Source: Tribonema minus
Taxonomy: Eukaryota; Sar; Xanthophyceae; Tribonematales; Tribonemataceae
Length of the DNA: 64,000 nucleotides
Direction of reading: 5' to 3'
NCBI GenBank assembly: GCA_017506865.1
Contig: JAFCMP010000195.1
Coordinates: 1-64,000, forward strand
Made by a program: the position numbers and the translations under genes. Below, one piece after another: positions 21,112-34,800 of this stretch. Numbering within the stretch: position 1 is the stretch's first letter; each line of letters begins with the position of its first letter. The notes below the pieces were generated by a model. That model did not search any database, was not told the DNA's origin, and worked only from the letters and a program-made list of their open reading frames with translations.

Positions 21112-23282
21112 GCTGGAGTGCTGCCTGCGCTGCTGCTATGGTTTTACTCGCCGCCGGCAGAATCGAAAGAGTTCGCTCGAAACGCCGGCGGCGAGAGCAT
21201 GCAGAGAGCATGCTCGATAATTCATGCAATGTGAATACATTCAATCAATGTAGCGCCATTGCGGGTTTTTGGCCGACAATGTCAGTGACACGGGCGGGCA
21301 CACACAACGTCTGCTCTAGCCCGAACTTCAGCGAAACCTTCAGCAATAACTTCAAGTTCTTCAGCAACTTTGAAGTTTCTGAAAAGGTGTTAACTTCAAA
21401 ACTTCAAGAAAGCCTATGAGTAGGCGCTGGCTCTTGGACCTCGTCGAATAACGTATACTAAAGTAGGTAGGCAGCCCTAGGGTTTTGATCTCTGAGAGAA
21501 CAATGACGATGTCTCGGAGGTTGAGCTACCACTTCGTAGACTGCCTGCAGCAAAAGAGCTACTGCTTAACCTGTGACAGCGGGCCGGCGGATCTTCTCGT
21601 CCCAAACGCAACCCAGGAAGCTACAAAGCAACCGGGGCAGTTATGCTATCATAGGCGTCTGTCGGGACCAGCAAGATGTTGAAGTTGTCTTCTCACTCAC
21701 TGACTGACACTGACGCACTATGGGCCAGTCTGTGGCACCTGCCGACTAAATATTGTTATGTTGAATTGAAGTTGATGAAGCTTGAGCTGTGTGTCACTGC
21801 AAGTTGAGCAGCGGCTCATTGAATGTTGTAGCTGAAGTTAGCTTGTAGGTGGAGAAAGTTTGCATAGCACCATTGAAGTGCGACAACACATCAATGTCAA
21901 CTTCAACAAGACCTGGTGTCACTGAGTAGTCCTCAGGCTGATTCATGTGAAGGGCTACAACTTGTTGAACGTGTGACATCACTCATCTGACAACTTCATG
22001 GAGTGCACTGCTGGTTCTGCCCTGGTGACTTCACTACTAGACAATGGTCTCAGTTGCTTCAAGTTCTTTGCTTTCTGAGTTGCCTTTGAAAGGAGCCTTT
22101 GAGAGGACGCCGCGGCGCTCCGGGTATGCGCCCTAGCCCAAACTGAGTAGTCACTATATAAAGTAGTATGATATAATATTGGTATTACTAGTATGGTATT
22201 ATTAGTAGTTTCTTAGAAGCTGAGCTTTGGTCCGGGATAGCCACGTGTCACAACTTGAAGGTGCTCCTAAGGCTTGCACTGTGCTCTGACTATTAGCAAC
22301 AAGTTGTTTGAGTAGTCGTGCCCATGGCTGGGATGCCACAGTGCGCGCTGCATCGTCTATATCCTAGGAGCTAATTTGAAAGCACCTGGGACAGCTGTCT
22401 ATAGAATCTGATCACACTGTGCTGCAGCGCGAAGCAATCAGCTCCAGGACCTCTGTATGACAAGGTACCTGGATTGTGGGCCACGTCTGTTTGCCTATGA
22501 ATTGCCTAGGCGATAGGCACAGAGATCATGCCAACACCCTGGTTCTGGCCCATTGGTTCCACAGCATGGACCTAGGGCATGCACAGCTGCCGGGAAGGAA
22601 ACCAATGCATCATTACCTTCCACATCATCCCAACACTAGTTTTGACCAGCAGTTCAGGATCCCAACATCTTGAAGGCGCCGCTCCCCTGGCCCCCCCCTT
22701 TCCCCTTTTGCTGCGCCGGCCCGTCCACGTGGATGCTCAAGAGTCGCTGCATTGCCAGCTGTTCCATGGTTCAGCTGTGCGCTGCCGCAGACTGAGTCTT
22801 GCTGCGCAGGCTGAGTCTCGCTGCCGCAGACTGAGTCTGTGTGTTTGCACCTGGCAGGACACTCACGGTCTGAAGCATGCTCAATAGCGCCGCATCTGAT
22901 CAGTTCCACCCAGCCCAGGACCATTCAGCTGAATACTGGTCAAATTTGTCACTCAAATATTTGACGTGCATGTATGTACTCCCAGACTCCTACAGCGCAA
23001 GCCCAGGCAAAGGATGTGTATGGCGCTTCCCACATGCAGTGGACGCTGAGCACGCAGGGTGACCTAAAATCGCGCCTAAACCCAACCGATCCAATACTCA
23101 CTGCGGTACGCGCCACTTCACTGCATGCTGCTAATTCAAGCGGCAGCTTGACCGACAGATCCGCCTCTGCTACCCCTCCCCAAGAGCGTTCAAACGTCAA
23201 CTTCCAAACGTCAACTTCAACGTCGCTGCTGCTTGAATTCTGAGGGCACCGAAAGTTTAGATTAGCTACACAGACGCGCAGG
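21112..23282. other. Intergenic region between subtilase and PSD-like gene
   Basis: The two genes are divergent, so both promoters should lie here, but I cannot place a TATA box or start site. The segment 21310-21415 is packed with acttcaa words. 22780-22840 holds short ctgagtct-containing repeats. No supported gene. Confidence 0.45.
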
Positions 23283-23531
23283 ATGGATAAGATAAAGCAG
23301 CAAGCGAAGTGGCTGCCTGAAGACCCCGCTCGCCTGCACCACTGGCTCCGCCAGCATCATGAGGGAGTCGGCAAGCGCGAGAAGAAGCTTTTGCACCCTG
23401 CTTGCCAGGCGCTGAAAGATCTGATCGATGGTGACGGCATATGCCGAATGCTGCTGACCAGAGCCATAGATCAGGTCGACCGTGATAGCGTCGAATATCA
23501 CTATTTGGACTCTCCTGAGACGATGGTGGAG
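23283..23531 (+). CDS. PSD-like exon 1: PSDC N-terminal domain
   Basis: 83 codons, ending atggtggag|gtgagt in phase 0. Carries the WLP...W and LHP..ALKDLI signature of the PSDC domain. Confidence 0.75.
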
Positions 23532-26500
23532 GTGAGTTGTTTGTGGGTGCAGGCTCTAGGCTGTGTCAAAAGCGCTGGTTGCCTCGCGGTTTTGCAGGTT
23601 TGTGAAGGCTATGGTGGCACCGCAGCACGCAGTGGCTAATCAGACTCTTGGGCCAGCTTGTTATCCACCAGGAGAGAATGCATTCACCTTTCAGCAGTAA
23701 ATATGCTGCCCTCAAATTCCAAATCGCATGGGTTCAACTGATCAACTTTGCATTTGTTGCCAACAATACAGTAGCAGCAGCACTTGTTGCTTGATCCAAT
23801 CCTCTTAGTGCTGTCCCTCACAAAGTCCTGCAACATAAAATCACCGTCACAGTTAGTCCAACTCGTGTTTGACACCATCAGCATCAGCAGCACTTGATAC
23901 CTTGAAGCGAGCGTGTTCCCAGTGCCGGGTCTTGCAAATAATGTCTCTGCGACATGTGCAGTGCACCTACATCTTACTTTTTGGCATATTAAATGCATGT
24001 GCATCTAAACAGCTCTTTCACATGTGCCCTATGTGTATTCCTTTGCTACAACATTAGATTACATTTTGGTCAGCCTGGCAATACACCAATCACTGCCGTT
24101 GCTAAACAACCCTGCCATTGAAGCTGGCAGAATTCTCTCGTGTCCCCGCCATGTCCTACAAGTGCTTTGGACAATCAAGACAGGCATGTACGCACAGACT
24201 CCTTACTGTTCCGCAGGACAGAAATGCCGTCAGTGGCTAAATTAAATGAATTATTGCTGCCGCGCTGTGAGTTGGCCTCAATGATGACGCTCGAGAAGGG
24301 GCTTGTGTGCTCGCCATGTGTCCACCAGTGCCCAGGCCCACCCTTGAACACATAAGATTGCACGGGAATGAAAGCATTCATGCTGACTTAAGCAGCTTTT
24401 ACTGCATACACGCTCTAGCGGGCCGTCAGTTCAGCAGCGGAACAAGCCTTGGAGCACGCTTTAAAGGGGCTGGCTGCTTGCCTGGCAGTGCCCGACTGTG
24501 CAACACCATCCTTGCACCATTGCATCGCACTGCGCCATTACACACACTATGTAGTACCACTGAAACAGCCAGCCATCACACACACTGCGCGTGCAGGCCA
24601 TTGACGCTGTGCTGGAAATGGCCCCGGAGTACGACCCGGCGGGGCCCGTGTGCTTCCCCATCTCTGCGATACTGGTGCTCACGCTCAGCACGCCTGCGGG
24701 CTTCGAGGCCTACCGCAACACGGACCTCAACCGCTGCTTCAAGGGCATCCTGAACGCGTGGTGCGAGTTCCTCAGCAGCGAGAGGTCGACGTACGTGCTG
24801 CACGGGGGGCGTGACGGCTGGATGAGCGCTGATGCGCAGGCGCAGCTGGGCATGGCAGGTATATATGTATACTGTACTTCCCGAAAAGCATACCTTTCTG
24901 CTGATCTGTTGTTGCTGCAGCGCAACGTGCCAGTGGAGGCTGCTGCTGCTCTTGGCATGCCGCGGCGCCCGCAGCTGTCAGTATCCTGTTATGAGCACTT
25001 TTGCAGCTCGGGCAGGCAATACGTCTCCTCGTGATTTGAAAGTGCAGTAATGATCGGCACATCATGGGTGCAATCCTGGGCTTAAGAGAGAGAGAGACCA
25101 TGGTGACCATTGGCTGTGCTATTCTGTTCAGATAGGACATGAACAGTCCTCACCTTGAGCGCTGCTGCAAGCGTGCTGAGCTACCCCCACGTTTGAATCT
25201 ATAAGCTCAAACATCAAACTGCTGAAACATAAACATCAAACTGCTGAATCATTAGGCTGGGCCATCACTTTGTCTCCCTGTGCAGACTATGAACACGACC
25301 CAGACGCCCAGCACTGGGGCTACCGCAGCTGGAATGACTTCTTCACGCGCCGCCTGAGCACGAAGGGGGATCCGCGCCCCCTTGCAGGTCGCGATGATCA
25401 CTCAGTCATCGTGGCCGGCTGTGACTCCATTGTGTATAGGGTGAGTGCGCACTTGCGGATTTGACCTTGCACTTGCACACTTGTGGCCGCTTGAAGCATG
25501 CGTAGGTCGCATGAGCTTGAACTGCAGAGGTGGCGTGAGCGCAATGAAGACGCCCTCTTGCTACATGTGTGTGGTAAAAAGTGCGCATATCGGGTGAGAA
25601 ATATGTACCGTTTGAATTGCATACTTGATGACACAAACTGGCACTCGCATGGGCTGCAAGTAAGATCCTGCCCTCCCGCTCTTAGGGGCATGAGACCGGA
25701 ATTGAACTGTTCAAACTGCTGTGGACCCCAGAAAACCAGTATATGCCCTGTGCTTTATGCCCTGCTTAGGTACCGTGCTGCAAATTATTCCGCTGACAAT
25801 ATAAGCCCTGTGTAGATGATGTGACGCATGAACATCTATTGGCAATATGCCCCTTGCGTAGATAACAGTGTGCGCGCACTGGTGTTTCTTTCTATGTGAT
25901 GGTGCACTGCCTGAGGCTAACATTCAGGTGCCAGTTTCTGCAGAGAATGCAACAAAGCATGCGCTACCAATGCTGTCTGCAAAGCGCTTGAGCCAGCTAG
26001 CTGGTCACGCCACAATAAGCACTCGCCCTGAACAAACATCATGCTCTTGCACATCGTGTCACCACCGCTGCACACCCTGAACGCAGACATTACTACATGA
26101 TACTTGCACATCACATTACCAGCCACATATAACCCCCCCCCCCCCCTGCCTAAACCCCCCCCTGCAGGTGACGCACAACGCCCAGCTCACGACCAAGTTC
26201 TGGATCAAGACGCAGTCGTACTCGCTCCTGGACATGCTCGCGCACTGCCGCGAGTACGCCTCCAAGTTCATCGGCGGCGACGTGCTGCAGGCCTACCTTA
26301 GCGCGCTCAGCTACCACCGCTGGCACGCCCCCGTTAGCGGCAAGGTACTGGCAGCGTGGGTTGTGGATGGCACCTACTTCTCCGAGCTGGGCGAGGCCTC
26401 GGGGCCCCCCTGGATCCGTCGCCCCCCAAAGGGTCCCAGGTGACGGATGCGCTTGTGAAGTTGAGGTTGTAGTTGTGTGATTGGTCGGCCATTGAATTTG

Positions 26501-27401
26501 CGGGGCTGGTGCTGCTTTAGTTGAAGTTGTGCTCTCTTGCGTGGTTGGTGGTCGGCGGTTGCGGCCGGGTTGAGGGCAATGGCCACGGCAAGATAGAAAC
26601 CGCAGTTGCCAGTCACCCGAAGGACTTGTCTTTTGCGGTTATCATTCGAAGGTTCAATCATGGGATTTGCGCAGGACCCTTGTGAAGGCTGCTGGTGAAG
26701 CAGTGGTTTGAAGTCAATATCGGCAGAGGCCAGCAGCGCACACAGTTTGCGGCGCATTGGGCTCCACTATGCAGTGTTCATCCGCGCACGTGCTTCCATG
26801 TCAGGGGATTGTACTCAAAGAATCAGGTCATGCATGACCATCCTCAGGCTGAACATGTACACACATGTTGCAGCAAGACCTTCGACAACTGCAGCCAGCG
26901 TATGTGTCAGCTGACCGAGCCTAACTTTGCACATGGGAGCCTTCCCATCCCCAGCATCCCACGCTCCCACCACCACCTGCACTATGCTGTTTGACACAGC
27001 GCCACAGTTCTCTCTCCTCCGGGGCCGACACAAACATCAACACCCCCTTGCGCCGTTTTACCCCCCATCTCTCTCTCTCAGGGCTACATAGTGCACGTGC
27101 CACGCGCGCCGTGTACATCATCGAGGCCGACGACCCCGCCATCGGCCTGGTGGCCTTTGTCGCAGTGGGCATGGCTGAATTCTCCTCCAGCATCATCCGC
27201 GAGGACCTCCGCCGCGCCCCCGGGGCAAGCGGAAAGCCCCCTCCACACGTCAACAAGGGGGACGAGATCGGGTACTTCCAGTTCGGCGGGTCCACGCACT
27301 GCGTCGTGTTCCGCAAGGGCGCCGTGGACGAGTTCCTCGTCAGCCCGGGCGACAGCATCGAGGTCGGGCAGCACGTCGCGACCGCCGCGAGCGCCTCGTA
27401 A
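23283..27401 (+). CDS. Phosphatidylserine-decarboxylase-like proenzyme, five exons, two apparent frameshifts
   Basis: Exons are 23283-23531, 24597-24858, 25286-25440, 26168-26439 and 27082-27401. The N-terminus (KWLPEDPARLHHWL, LHPACQALKDLIDGD) matches the helical PSDC domain found in the cytosolic branch of the family that includes fungal aromatic amino acid decarboxylases. The catalytic part follows (WNDFFTRRL, HAPVSGKVL, AAWVVDGTYFSE, GMAEFSSSI). The self-cleavage site is in YFQFGGSTHCVVF, where the serine should become the pyruvoyl group. No signal peptide or membrane segment, so probably cytosolic. Exons 4 and 5 are each one base short of a continuous frame: near 26401-26410 (ggggcccccc) and near 27098 (gtgccacg). 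With one base added in each, the protein would be 419 residues. They may be assembly errors in GC-rich runs or real inactivating changes. The substrate cannot be deduced. Confidence 0.75.
24597..24858 (+). CDS. PSD-like exon 2
   Basis: Starts AIDAVLEMAPEYDPAG after a gtgcag acceptor. Contains GFEAYRNTDLNRCFK and ILNAWCEFLSS, then DGW, all at the expected place in the family. Donor gcag|gtatat, phase 1. Confidence 0.75.
25286..25440 (+). CDS. PSD-like exon 3: FFTRRL motif
   Basis: Encodes YEHDPDAQHWGYRSWNDFF followed by TRRL, the conserved entry to the PSD catalytic domain. Acceptor gtgcag, donor tagg|gtgagt, phase 0. Confidence 0.8.
26168..26439 (+). CDS. PSD-like exon 4: HAPVSGKV, with a 1-nt frame break
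   Basis: Encodes TKFWIKTQSYSLLDML, WHAPVSGKV and WVVDGTYFSELGEA. After that, family-like residues (SPPKGSQ leading into GYIVHV of exon 5) appear only one frame over, which points to one missing base in the ggggcccccc run. The 3' splice site is preceded by poly-C tracts (26133-26146 and 26155-26162). Confidence 0.7.
27082..27401 (+). CDS. PSD-like exon 5: GGST self-processing site and stop
   Basis: Begins GYIVHV after ctctctcag. The frame then has to shift by one at gtgccacg to give TRAVYIIEADDPAIG. It ends FGGSTHCVVF ... HVATAASAS-stop. The GGST serine is the expected pyruvoyl precursor. Confidence 0.75.
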
Positions 27402-28826
27402 ACTTCAACTTGAAGATGCGGCGGTGGGGGCTGTTGCGCCACGTGCTCGGATCCTCTCGATGAGCTGCAATCAGCGCATCGGAGTAAGCAATGGCCGCGA
27501 CACGCTGCACTGAGCCTCGATGGAGCTGGTGCGTGAGATTTCGCCCGATTCTGCTGCTGCTGCTGCTGGTGCAGCCGCAAACAGTCTTCTGACCCGGGCT
27601 GTACAGTATACCCAGAACTCCTGCTGTAGCTTTAGCCGGACGGATCGCAACGTACGACAGCTGCGATGGCACCTCTTCCCTCAGAGCACTGCGCATTCGC
27701 GCTTGTGCGCCACCCTACACTGCTGTTTCCATCCCAAAGATTCCCTGGTCTCCAAGGTTTATCAAGTGCTGACTACCGTCTCCCCTCCAATTCCCCCTCC
27801 CAGACATTGCTGCAAAAGTTGAACGTTTCGTGTCCCCCCCCTCCCCCCCCTCCCCCCTCCCACCTATGCATGTGCCAGCAGCGCTATCCATGCACAGCGT
27901 CCCTCTCTCCATGCACTGTGACCCTTTCGTGCAGGCTTACATGCCTACAGTATTGATCTAGATGTCGAAGCTTATCATCTGCTGGTATATCTGCAGCACC
28001 CCTGTACACTGTAGTGGAACCTAGGATTGCCCTCAGTTTGCTTTGTGCAACTCTAGACCACAGTATGGCGATGGCACAGGCTGGCGATGCTGCATCAGTA
28101 CCGTAGGCGGTGCATGCACACACATTTTGGTGCATGTATCTGTCAGTGGTTAAGGCGGAGTATATGCGCTTGCCACTTGCACGGTGCGCTTCCGGAGCAC
28201 CCTTGGGTACTTGCATACAACGGCCCGGAGGGCTTTTCATGGCTTCCTGACTGCTTGCATGATGAATATATATACACGCACACATATGACTGCAGCCTGC
28301 ATGTATGCACCGTCGTTGCCCTCTGCATGAGGCAGGCTGTCGCCCTGGCTTGCCCATTGGTATTGTGAAGTGCTGCTGTTGTGCTTTGTGTGCACTGGTG
28401 CCTGAACAGCAGCTGTTGATGCTTTGCGTGGTGCTAACATCACTGCCGACACTGGCAGGCATCGTGCAGGACCTTTAAGGCAACATGTTCGTGTGCGGTG
28501 CCCTGACTGGCATCTGCTATTGATGCTGCATTGCTTCATTTGCCTCAGTTAAGTGCGCTCCGCATTGGGCCTCAGGCTTTGAGTTGAGGATTTGAGCAAG
28601 TGACCCATCTCTACATTGGAGTTCACTGACTCAGCGGATGTGACAAAAGCCATGCAGTGTCTCAAGTTCTGTGACCAACCATGTGGTTGCATGCAGCCTC
28701 CTACAGCAATACTTTGTGAAACATCAAAATCATTGCGTCCGCGCTTGCCGGTGAGCACAGACAAGGCTTCCAAGAGACCATATGATCAGCAGGCATGCCT
28801 ACAGGTATACCACAATAAGTGCATAG
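27402..28826. other. Intergenic region before element B
   Basis: No supported gene. Contains C-rich runs (about 27834-27856), a short ta/ca microsatellite (28266-28284) and, at its end, the left copy gtgcatag (28819-28826) of the element B target duplication. Some open frames run from here into element B, but they are chimeric. Confidence 0.5.
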
Positions 28827-31800
28827 TGTTTGACCAACTCTCCCTTAGGGAACCGGTCGTTGCCAGGTCGCCTCGCCAGCCAGCTGGGAAACGTGGTGAG
28901 TCAGACGTAACGCAGGCTGGTGATAACAGCACCCACGCAACAATGACCGAGACAGCACCTGTCACGGCTATGGTTGCCAGTGGAAAGCGCAGTCGACGCA
29001 GAGGTAAACACAGACGGCAGACGCAGGAGCGACAGGCCCAGCGCGACCATTCTCGTGCACCCCTGGCACCAGCCACCACACCGCCGAGGGGCGGTGCCTC
29101 TGCCCCCTCAGCACCAATATCCGGGCCGGCGAAGGTCACCACCGTGACGGTGCGACCCGGATACCCTCAACCGTGTGCCATACAGTCACCGTGGAGGAGC
29201 AGCAAGACGCACTGGCAAAAGCCACCAACTATGGTTTTTCCTCTTGGCACACGGGCCTGCAGGCACTCCACAAACAGGCGCTTGGGGAAAACACAGCGCC
29301 GCTAGCACGTGGTGGGGAGCTTCGCCCCGTGAGCATTGTGGGCAACGGCAACTGCCTGATTCATACAGCTCTACACGGCATAGGCAGCGTCGCAGTTGAG
29401 CACGGACTGCCGGCCCCAGCGCTGGTGATTGCCATGCGAGAGGCACTGCTGGACGGGATGGTGGCATACGTCACGCAGGGGGCGGGCAAACAAGGGGCCA
29501 GCATGTCATCGATGCGTCAACTGACCGCGCATGCAGCAGCCCAACCTGCGTGTACACGTGAACAATTCGACACGTACGGGACACGCGCTCGCTGCCTCGC
29601 AATCGAGTACGGCACAAATGAAACGGACAGCGCAGACAGCAGGCACACGCTCCTGCTACAACGCCTACAGGGAGAGGGCGTGTGGGGACAGCCCCTCGGT
29701 TTGTCTGTGTGGGCCATTGTTGCAGCGGTCTACGCGGTCTCGGTGACGGTGTGGCAGGCCGAGCCTCAGGCCACTGGCAGCACGCAAAAATCAACAGGGC
29801 TGGTGCTGGCACAACTGATGGGGCTGCCAGCGGTATTCGCACCGGCAACTCCAGCTCAACCTGACTGCCATCTGGATGTGCTGTGGACGCCGCCTGGGCT
29901 ATATACAAATGTGGGACACTTTGAACTGCTTGTCGCCCCTGCGGCAGCTCCGCCCTTGCCAACCACTGTGACAGCGTCGGCGACCACTCAAGCTGACAGC
30001 ACCCACATCACGGCTCCGAGTCGGACACAGTCCCGTACTGCGCTGCAGTTGCCACAGCAGCCTGAGCCACTGAGGTGTCCACTATGCACACTGGCATTTT
30101 GGCAGCTTGGTCAGAAAGAGGACAGCAAACAGCGAGGCAAACTGTCAGCTGCGAGCCGCATGGCACCGGTAGTGGCCCACTTCAACGGTGGTAGCTGCAT
30201 GAGGTCGATGCTGAACCCTGAGGCGAGCACATCACACTGTCAGCAAAATCCGGCGGCAGAATACGCCAAGGGCATCCGGCAGCAGGTTGATCACGACCCA
30301 TCCGGTGACCGTGCCCCTTCAGGCAGCAGTACCTGCAACACTGGGGCACACCATGCCAAGCGTGTGCAGGAGATGAGCACCATGTATGGCTGCACGGCAG
30401 AAGACTTCCTACGCACGGTAAGGAAGCTGAGTGCATGCACAGGTGCCTGCGGTCTGGTCCATATGTCAGCCAGCGCGGGGCAGAGGCAATGCGCGCTGAC
30501 CTCGCCATGCCACACGTGTCGACGGAATGGAAGCGCCCCCACGCGCGCACGCCCGGCAGTACCCCCGGGCCAGTCCGAGGGCGGGGGTGCGGGTAGCGAC
30601 GGCGCGGCCGCGGCGGCGGGGGCTGCCGCAGCGACACCTCCAAAGCCACCGGCGGTGCCGGCTAGTGGCGCTGCCAACTCAAAGTCCAGCAAGAAACGCC
30701 CGGCGGCCACGGCAATTGGCGCGCAACGCCGGCGCCGAACGGCAGCTGCGGCAGCACCGCCTGGCAGCGCCGGCAGCCGCACTCAGTCTAACAGCCTAAG
30801 GCTGCAGGACAGCAGCCCCCCCCACGGGACGGCCGTGGGATGGGCGGACATGGACTTGGACCCGCCGGACGATGCCGCGTCACCGCCCCCCCCGACCACC
30901 ACCACCAGTGGCAGGCCCTCAAAGCCCCAGGCACGAGCATCCCTGGCTTGGGACCTCTCGACGCCCTCGGTCGTCCACGCACTTGACCAGACCAATGAGG
31001 CGGATCTACTGCTGCTACGGTTCACCACGACTGCCAACCCCTTCCGCACTCAGCTGCAGTGCACCCAGTGGGCACGGCTAGTGGAGCACGCCACACGACT
31101 ACTGGCGGACGCCACAGACAGTGCACGTGAGGCGGCACGGGTGCGCCTCCACCATGGTGCCGGGGCGTTTGCTCATCAGGTTTCTCAGACTCTAGTGCAG
31201 CGCGGCTACAGGCTGCTGCACCTGCTAGCAGCAATGGCCTTTGGTAAACAACCGGAGGGAACCGGTATGCCGCCTGCGGCCCGGCTGGCAGCGTTGCTGT
31301 CTGGCGACTTTGCGGAGCTACTGAGAAAGACGCTGTCAGCAGCAGCGGCGCTGCGGGCCCTCAAACCAGACAACGCAGCTACGGCGTCGGCACAAACGAA
31401 CTTCGATGCCGACTGGACGGAGGCTGACTCCAGGCAGCAAACAGCATGCGCTGCCCTCTCAGGCAAGCGACGGGGGGTAGGCCTGGCTGCCGCACGACTA
31501 GAGGCGCGTGAAGCATGCGCCCCAGCAGACGAGGTCACGGCACAGGTGCTGGCAGCAAAGCACCCTGAAACTGGCACCCGGCCCGGGGTAGTCGATACGC
31601 CAATGGAGCAAGTGCGCGGCCTGGTATGCGACGCCCGGCGGCACTGCTTGCACGGCGCAGGGGTGGCAACGACCGCCGGGCCCGCTGGCAGCGGCAGTCC
31701 CGTCTTCGAATCGGGTCAGGCGCATGATCGCAGCAATAGGCCTGAGGATGCTGCCAGCGCAGCCGGACGGCGCCTCGAGGTGGAGGCGACAGACATACTG

Positions 31801-34800
31801 TCGACCTTGTCCGCAGCAGGGGCGGGGAAGGCAGGAGGGCTGGACGGCCTACGCTATGAACACCTCTTGATGGCCGCTGGGCCTGGTGCACCAGACTGAC
31901 AATGTGACAATTTGGTCCAGTGAAAGCAGCCACCCGCCCCGTGGGCAGTGCCTCGCCAGGACTAGCTGGTGATTCAGAATCGGATGTGATGGAACCGGCA
32001 TTCGCCCATCACCTGGCCAAGGTGTTCACGACGCTGCTTGTTGAGCCCGAACTGCTGCCGGAGCAATCGCAACGGCTTCTCCGCGCCGCGGCCTCTCAGG
32101 CATAGGACAGAAGCGGCGTCCGATCGCCTGCTCCAGTGTCTGGCGCAGACTCCTCGGGTCCACAGCGGCACGGAGTGTCAAGGGCAAAATATCAGGGCTG
32201 CTGGCCTCCATGTCGCAGTTTGGCGTAGGATACCGGTCTGGCGTCGGGCATGTGGCAGCGCGCGCGCGCGTGTGGCACGAGCTGTATGGCACCACAATCC
32301 AGCTGGACTGTGAGAACGCATTTAACAGTGTGGATCGCGCCGCCATTGTGCGGGGACTTATGCTCTTCTGTCCGGAGCTGCTCCCGCACTTTGAGTCCGT
32401 ATACTGTGGTGACACTGCCCCAGAGATGCGAGTGGAGGTGAAGGGTGAAGCTCGCATTATCTGCTCCCACCTAGGGTGCCAGCAAGGGGACCCTCTAGGG
32501 CCGCTGTACTTTGCAGTGGCAGCGGCCTTCCTACTCTTCTACCCTGATGGAGTGAATGCGACGCCCGGCAGTATGCCGGCCTACGGCCACAGCACAGCGG
32601 AACCGCCAGCCCCGCACTGCGCTTTCCTGGATGACCTCAACGTGCTGCAAGCTGCCTACTTCGACGATGCAGCGGCCGCTGGGGTGGCAGAGGTGATCCG
32701 TCGGCTTGCGGCAGGGGGCCTACGCGTTCGACCAGACAAGTCGCTGGCCATCGCCATGCGCGGCACAGTGTTTGATGAAGCGGCCAGAGCACGCCTGCGC
32801 GCCCTTGACATACCGTTTGTGGACGCCACCATGCCAGAATCCAGTCAGGGCTTTACGTCGGTCGGGGAACCGGTAGGGCACCCAGCCTATGTGCATGCTG
32901 CCATGAGCAAGCATCTTGTTGACGCAGGGACATGGCGATTGTCGTGGCAGCTAGCTGGAATGGCGCGGCATCACCTACAGGCAGCACAGTTCATTCTGCG
33001 CAGGTCACTGACGAAGCGCATGGGCTTCTTAGCTCGGGTCGTTGACACGGCTTTGAGTGAGACATGGCTGCACGCATTTGACGGGTTCTGTGCATGGACG
33101 CTTGAACGCATGCTGCACCTGCACGGCTGCGCTACCGCGGCAGTCATGAAGTCAAACCTGCTGGCCGCCTGCACTGCTGGTGACAATGAGGAAGCCAGCA
33201 GTGGCAGCGTGCTGGTATTGCCGCGCTTGGGCCCGCCAGAACTCACGGACATCGCAGTGCCACTGCGGGCGTCACGGTTGCCGGAGCGACGAGGCGGTCT
33301 GGGCATGCCGCTTTCGGGGCTACTGGCACCAGCCGCATACACGGCCCAGGCATGCACAACACTGCGGCCTGCAATAATTCATGCCACTGTGGCAGCAGGG
33401 GCCCTGAGGCTCGGCACTGACGAACACGGCGCAGTCACCTGGTTCGCGCAGCACTCATGCGCAATACGCGAGGACCAGGGACTGCCGCCAATCATCGAGG
33501 CCGTGCGACGCTCTACGCGAGCGCTGACAGCTGATGGCGGCGAAAAATCACGCACAGCTGTGGCCGAGCAGCTCCCAGCATCGTTGCTGCGGTGGGCAGC
33601 AGATACGACGGCCGCAGCGTCGACGCTCCCCACTGCGGTGCAAGCGATCTACGCCGCAACTGCCGTCACGGAGACGGGGACCACTGAGCCAGCCCCACAC
33701 ACCCACGGCATTGTGCCTGGCGCCGAGGCGGCCGCTGCGGCGGCGACCGTACCTGGCCCTCAAGCCGCTGCCGCGGCTGCCTCTTCCACGCCCGCTAAAA
33801 CACAAACTAGCGCGGAAGAAAGCAGCTGCAGCGGCGGGCAGGAGGACGGCGACGACGACTGGGAGGCCTATGCTGACGAGATCTGCAGGAAGGTAGTGCC
33901 CCGCCGCCGGCGCGGTCACTTCACGCACGGACTACAAGCCGGCCTTTCAAATGTTCTTCGACGTCAATACGAGGACTGCCTGGTGGAGGACCTAGAGGCT
34001 GCCTCGGCTGGTGCCGTGGGCAAGCCGACGCAGGCTACACTTATTGGTGACTCGCGTGACACCAGCCGCCGCCGCCAACAGGCTAGCGCGCGGGTCCTGG
34101 CGCAGCTGCGCAGCCAGCGTGCGTCCGGGGCAATGGCGTGGATGAGCGTGCCACCCGCTGCCAATGACCGCCCGGGTGCGGCGCCCATGTCCAGTATGGC
34201 AGCAGCCACGATGATTTTGGTTGCGATCTTTATAGACGGGTGGGGCATACAGGGCGAGGTGTGCCCATGGCGGTGCAGTGACGTGAGCCCCACCTCCACG
34301 CATGCGATCAGCTGCCCCAGCCAGCACATACGGGGGCACAACGCAACACACACTGCCCAAAAGCGGTGCCTACAGCGCATCTTGAGACAGCACCATGTCT
34401 CTATTGTCCGCAATGAGGACGCTAGCGTCTTCAAGGTACCGGGGTATCGGGCGGACACAGTCATTGACCCAGGGTGTCTGCACTTTAGCAGTGCATACCG
34501 TAACAAGGGAATAGTGCTAGACACAAGTGTGCGCGCGCCCACAGCAAGCTCGTACCTGACAGGCAAAACAAATGCCTCGAACACGGACGGCTATGCTGCT
34601 GGGGTGGGGGAGGACGCGAAGGTCAAGCACCACACCGGCACCTTGACGTCATCTTGGGCTTTTGTGCCATTCGTGCAGGAGTCGTACGGACGGCTGGGCA
34701 AGCAGACAAGCCTTTTTATTAAGGAGTTGGCAATGCACTCAGCACTGTGCTCAGGGGGGGGGAAGGCAGATGTGTTACGCAAGGCCGGGTTAGCTAAGCG

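Noticed and set aside
28616-29305. 229-codon frame running into element B
   Set aside because: The first about 70 codons are flanking DNA before the target duplication, and the rest is the B N-terminus before a missing base.
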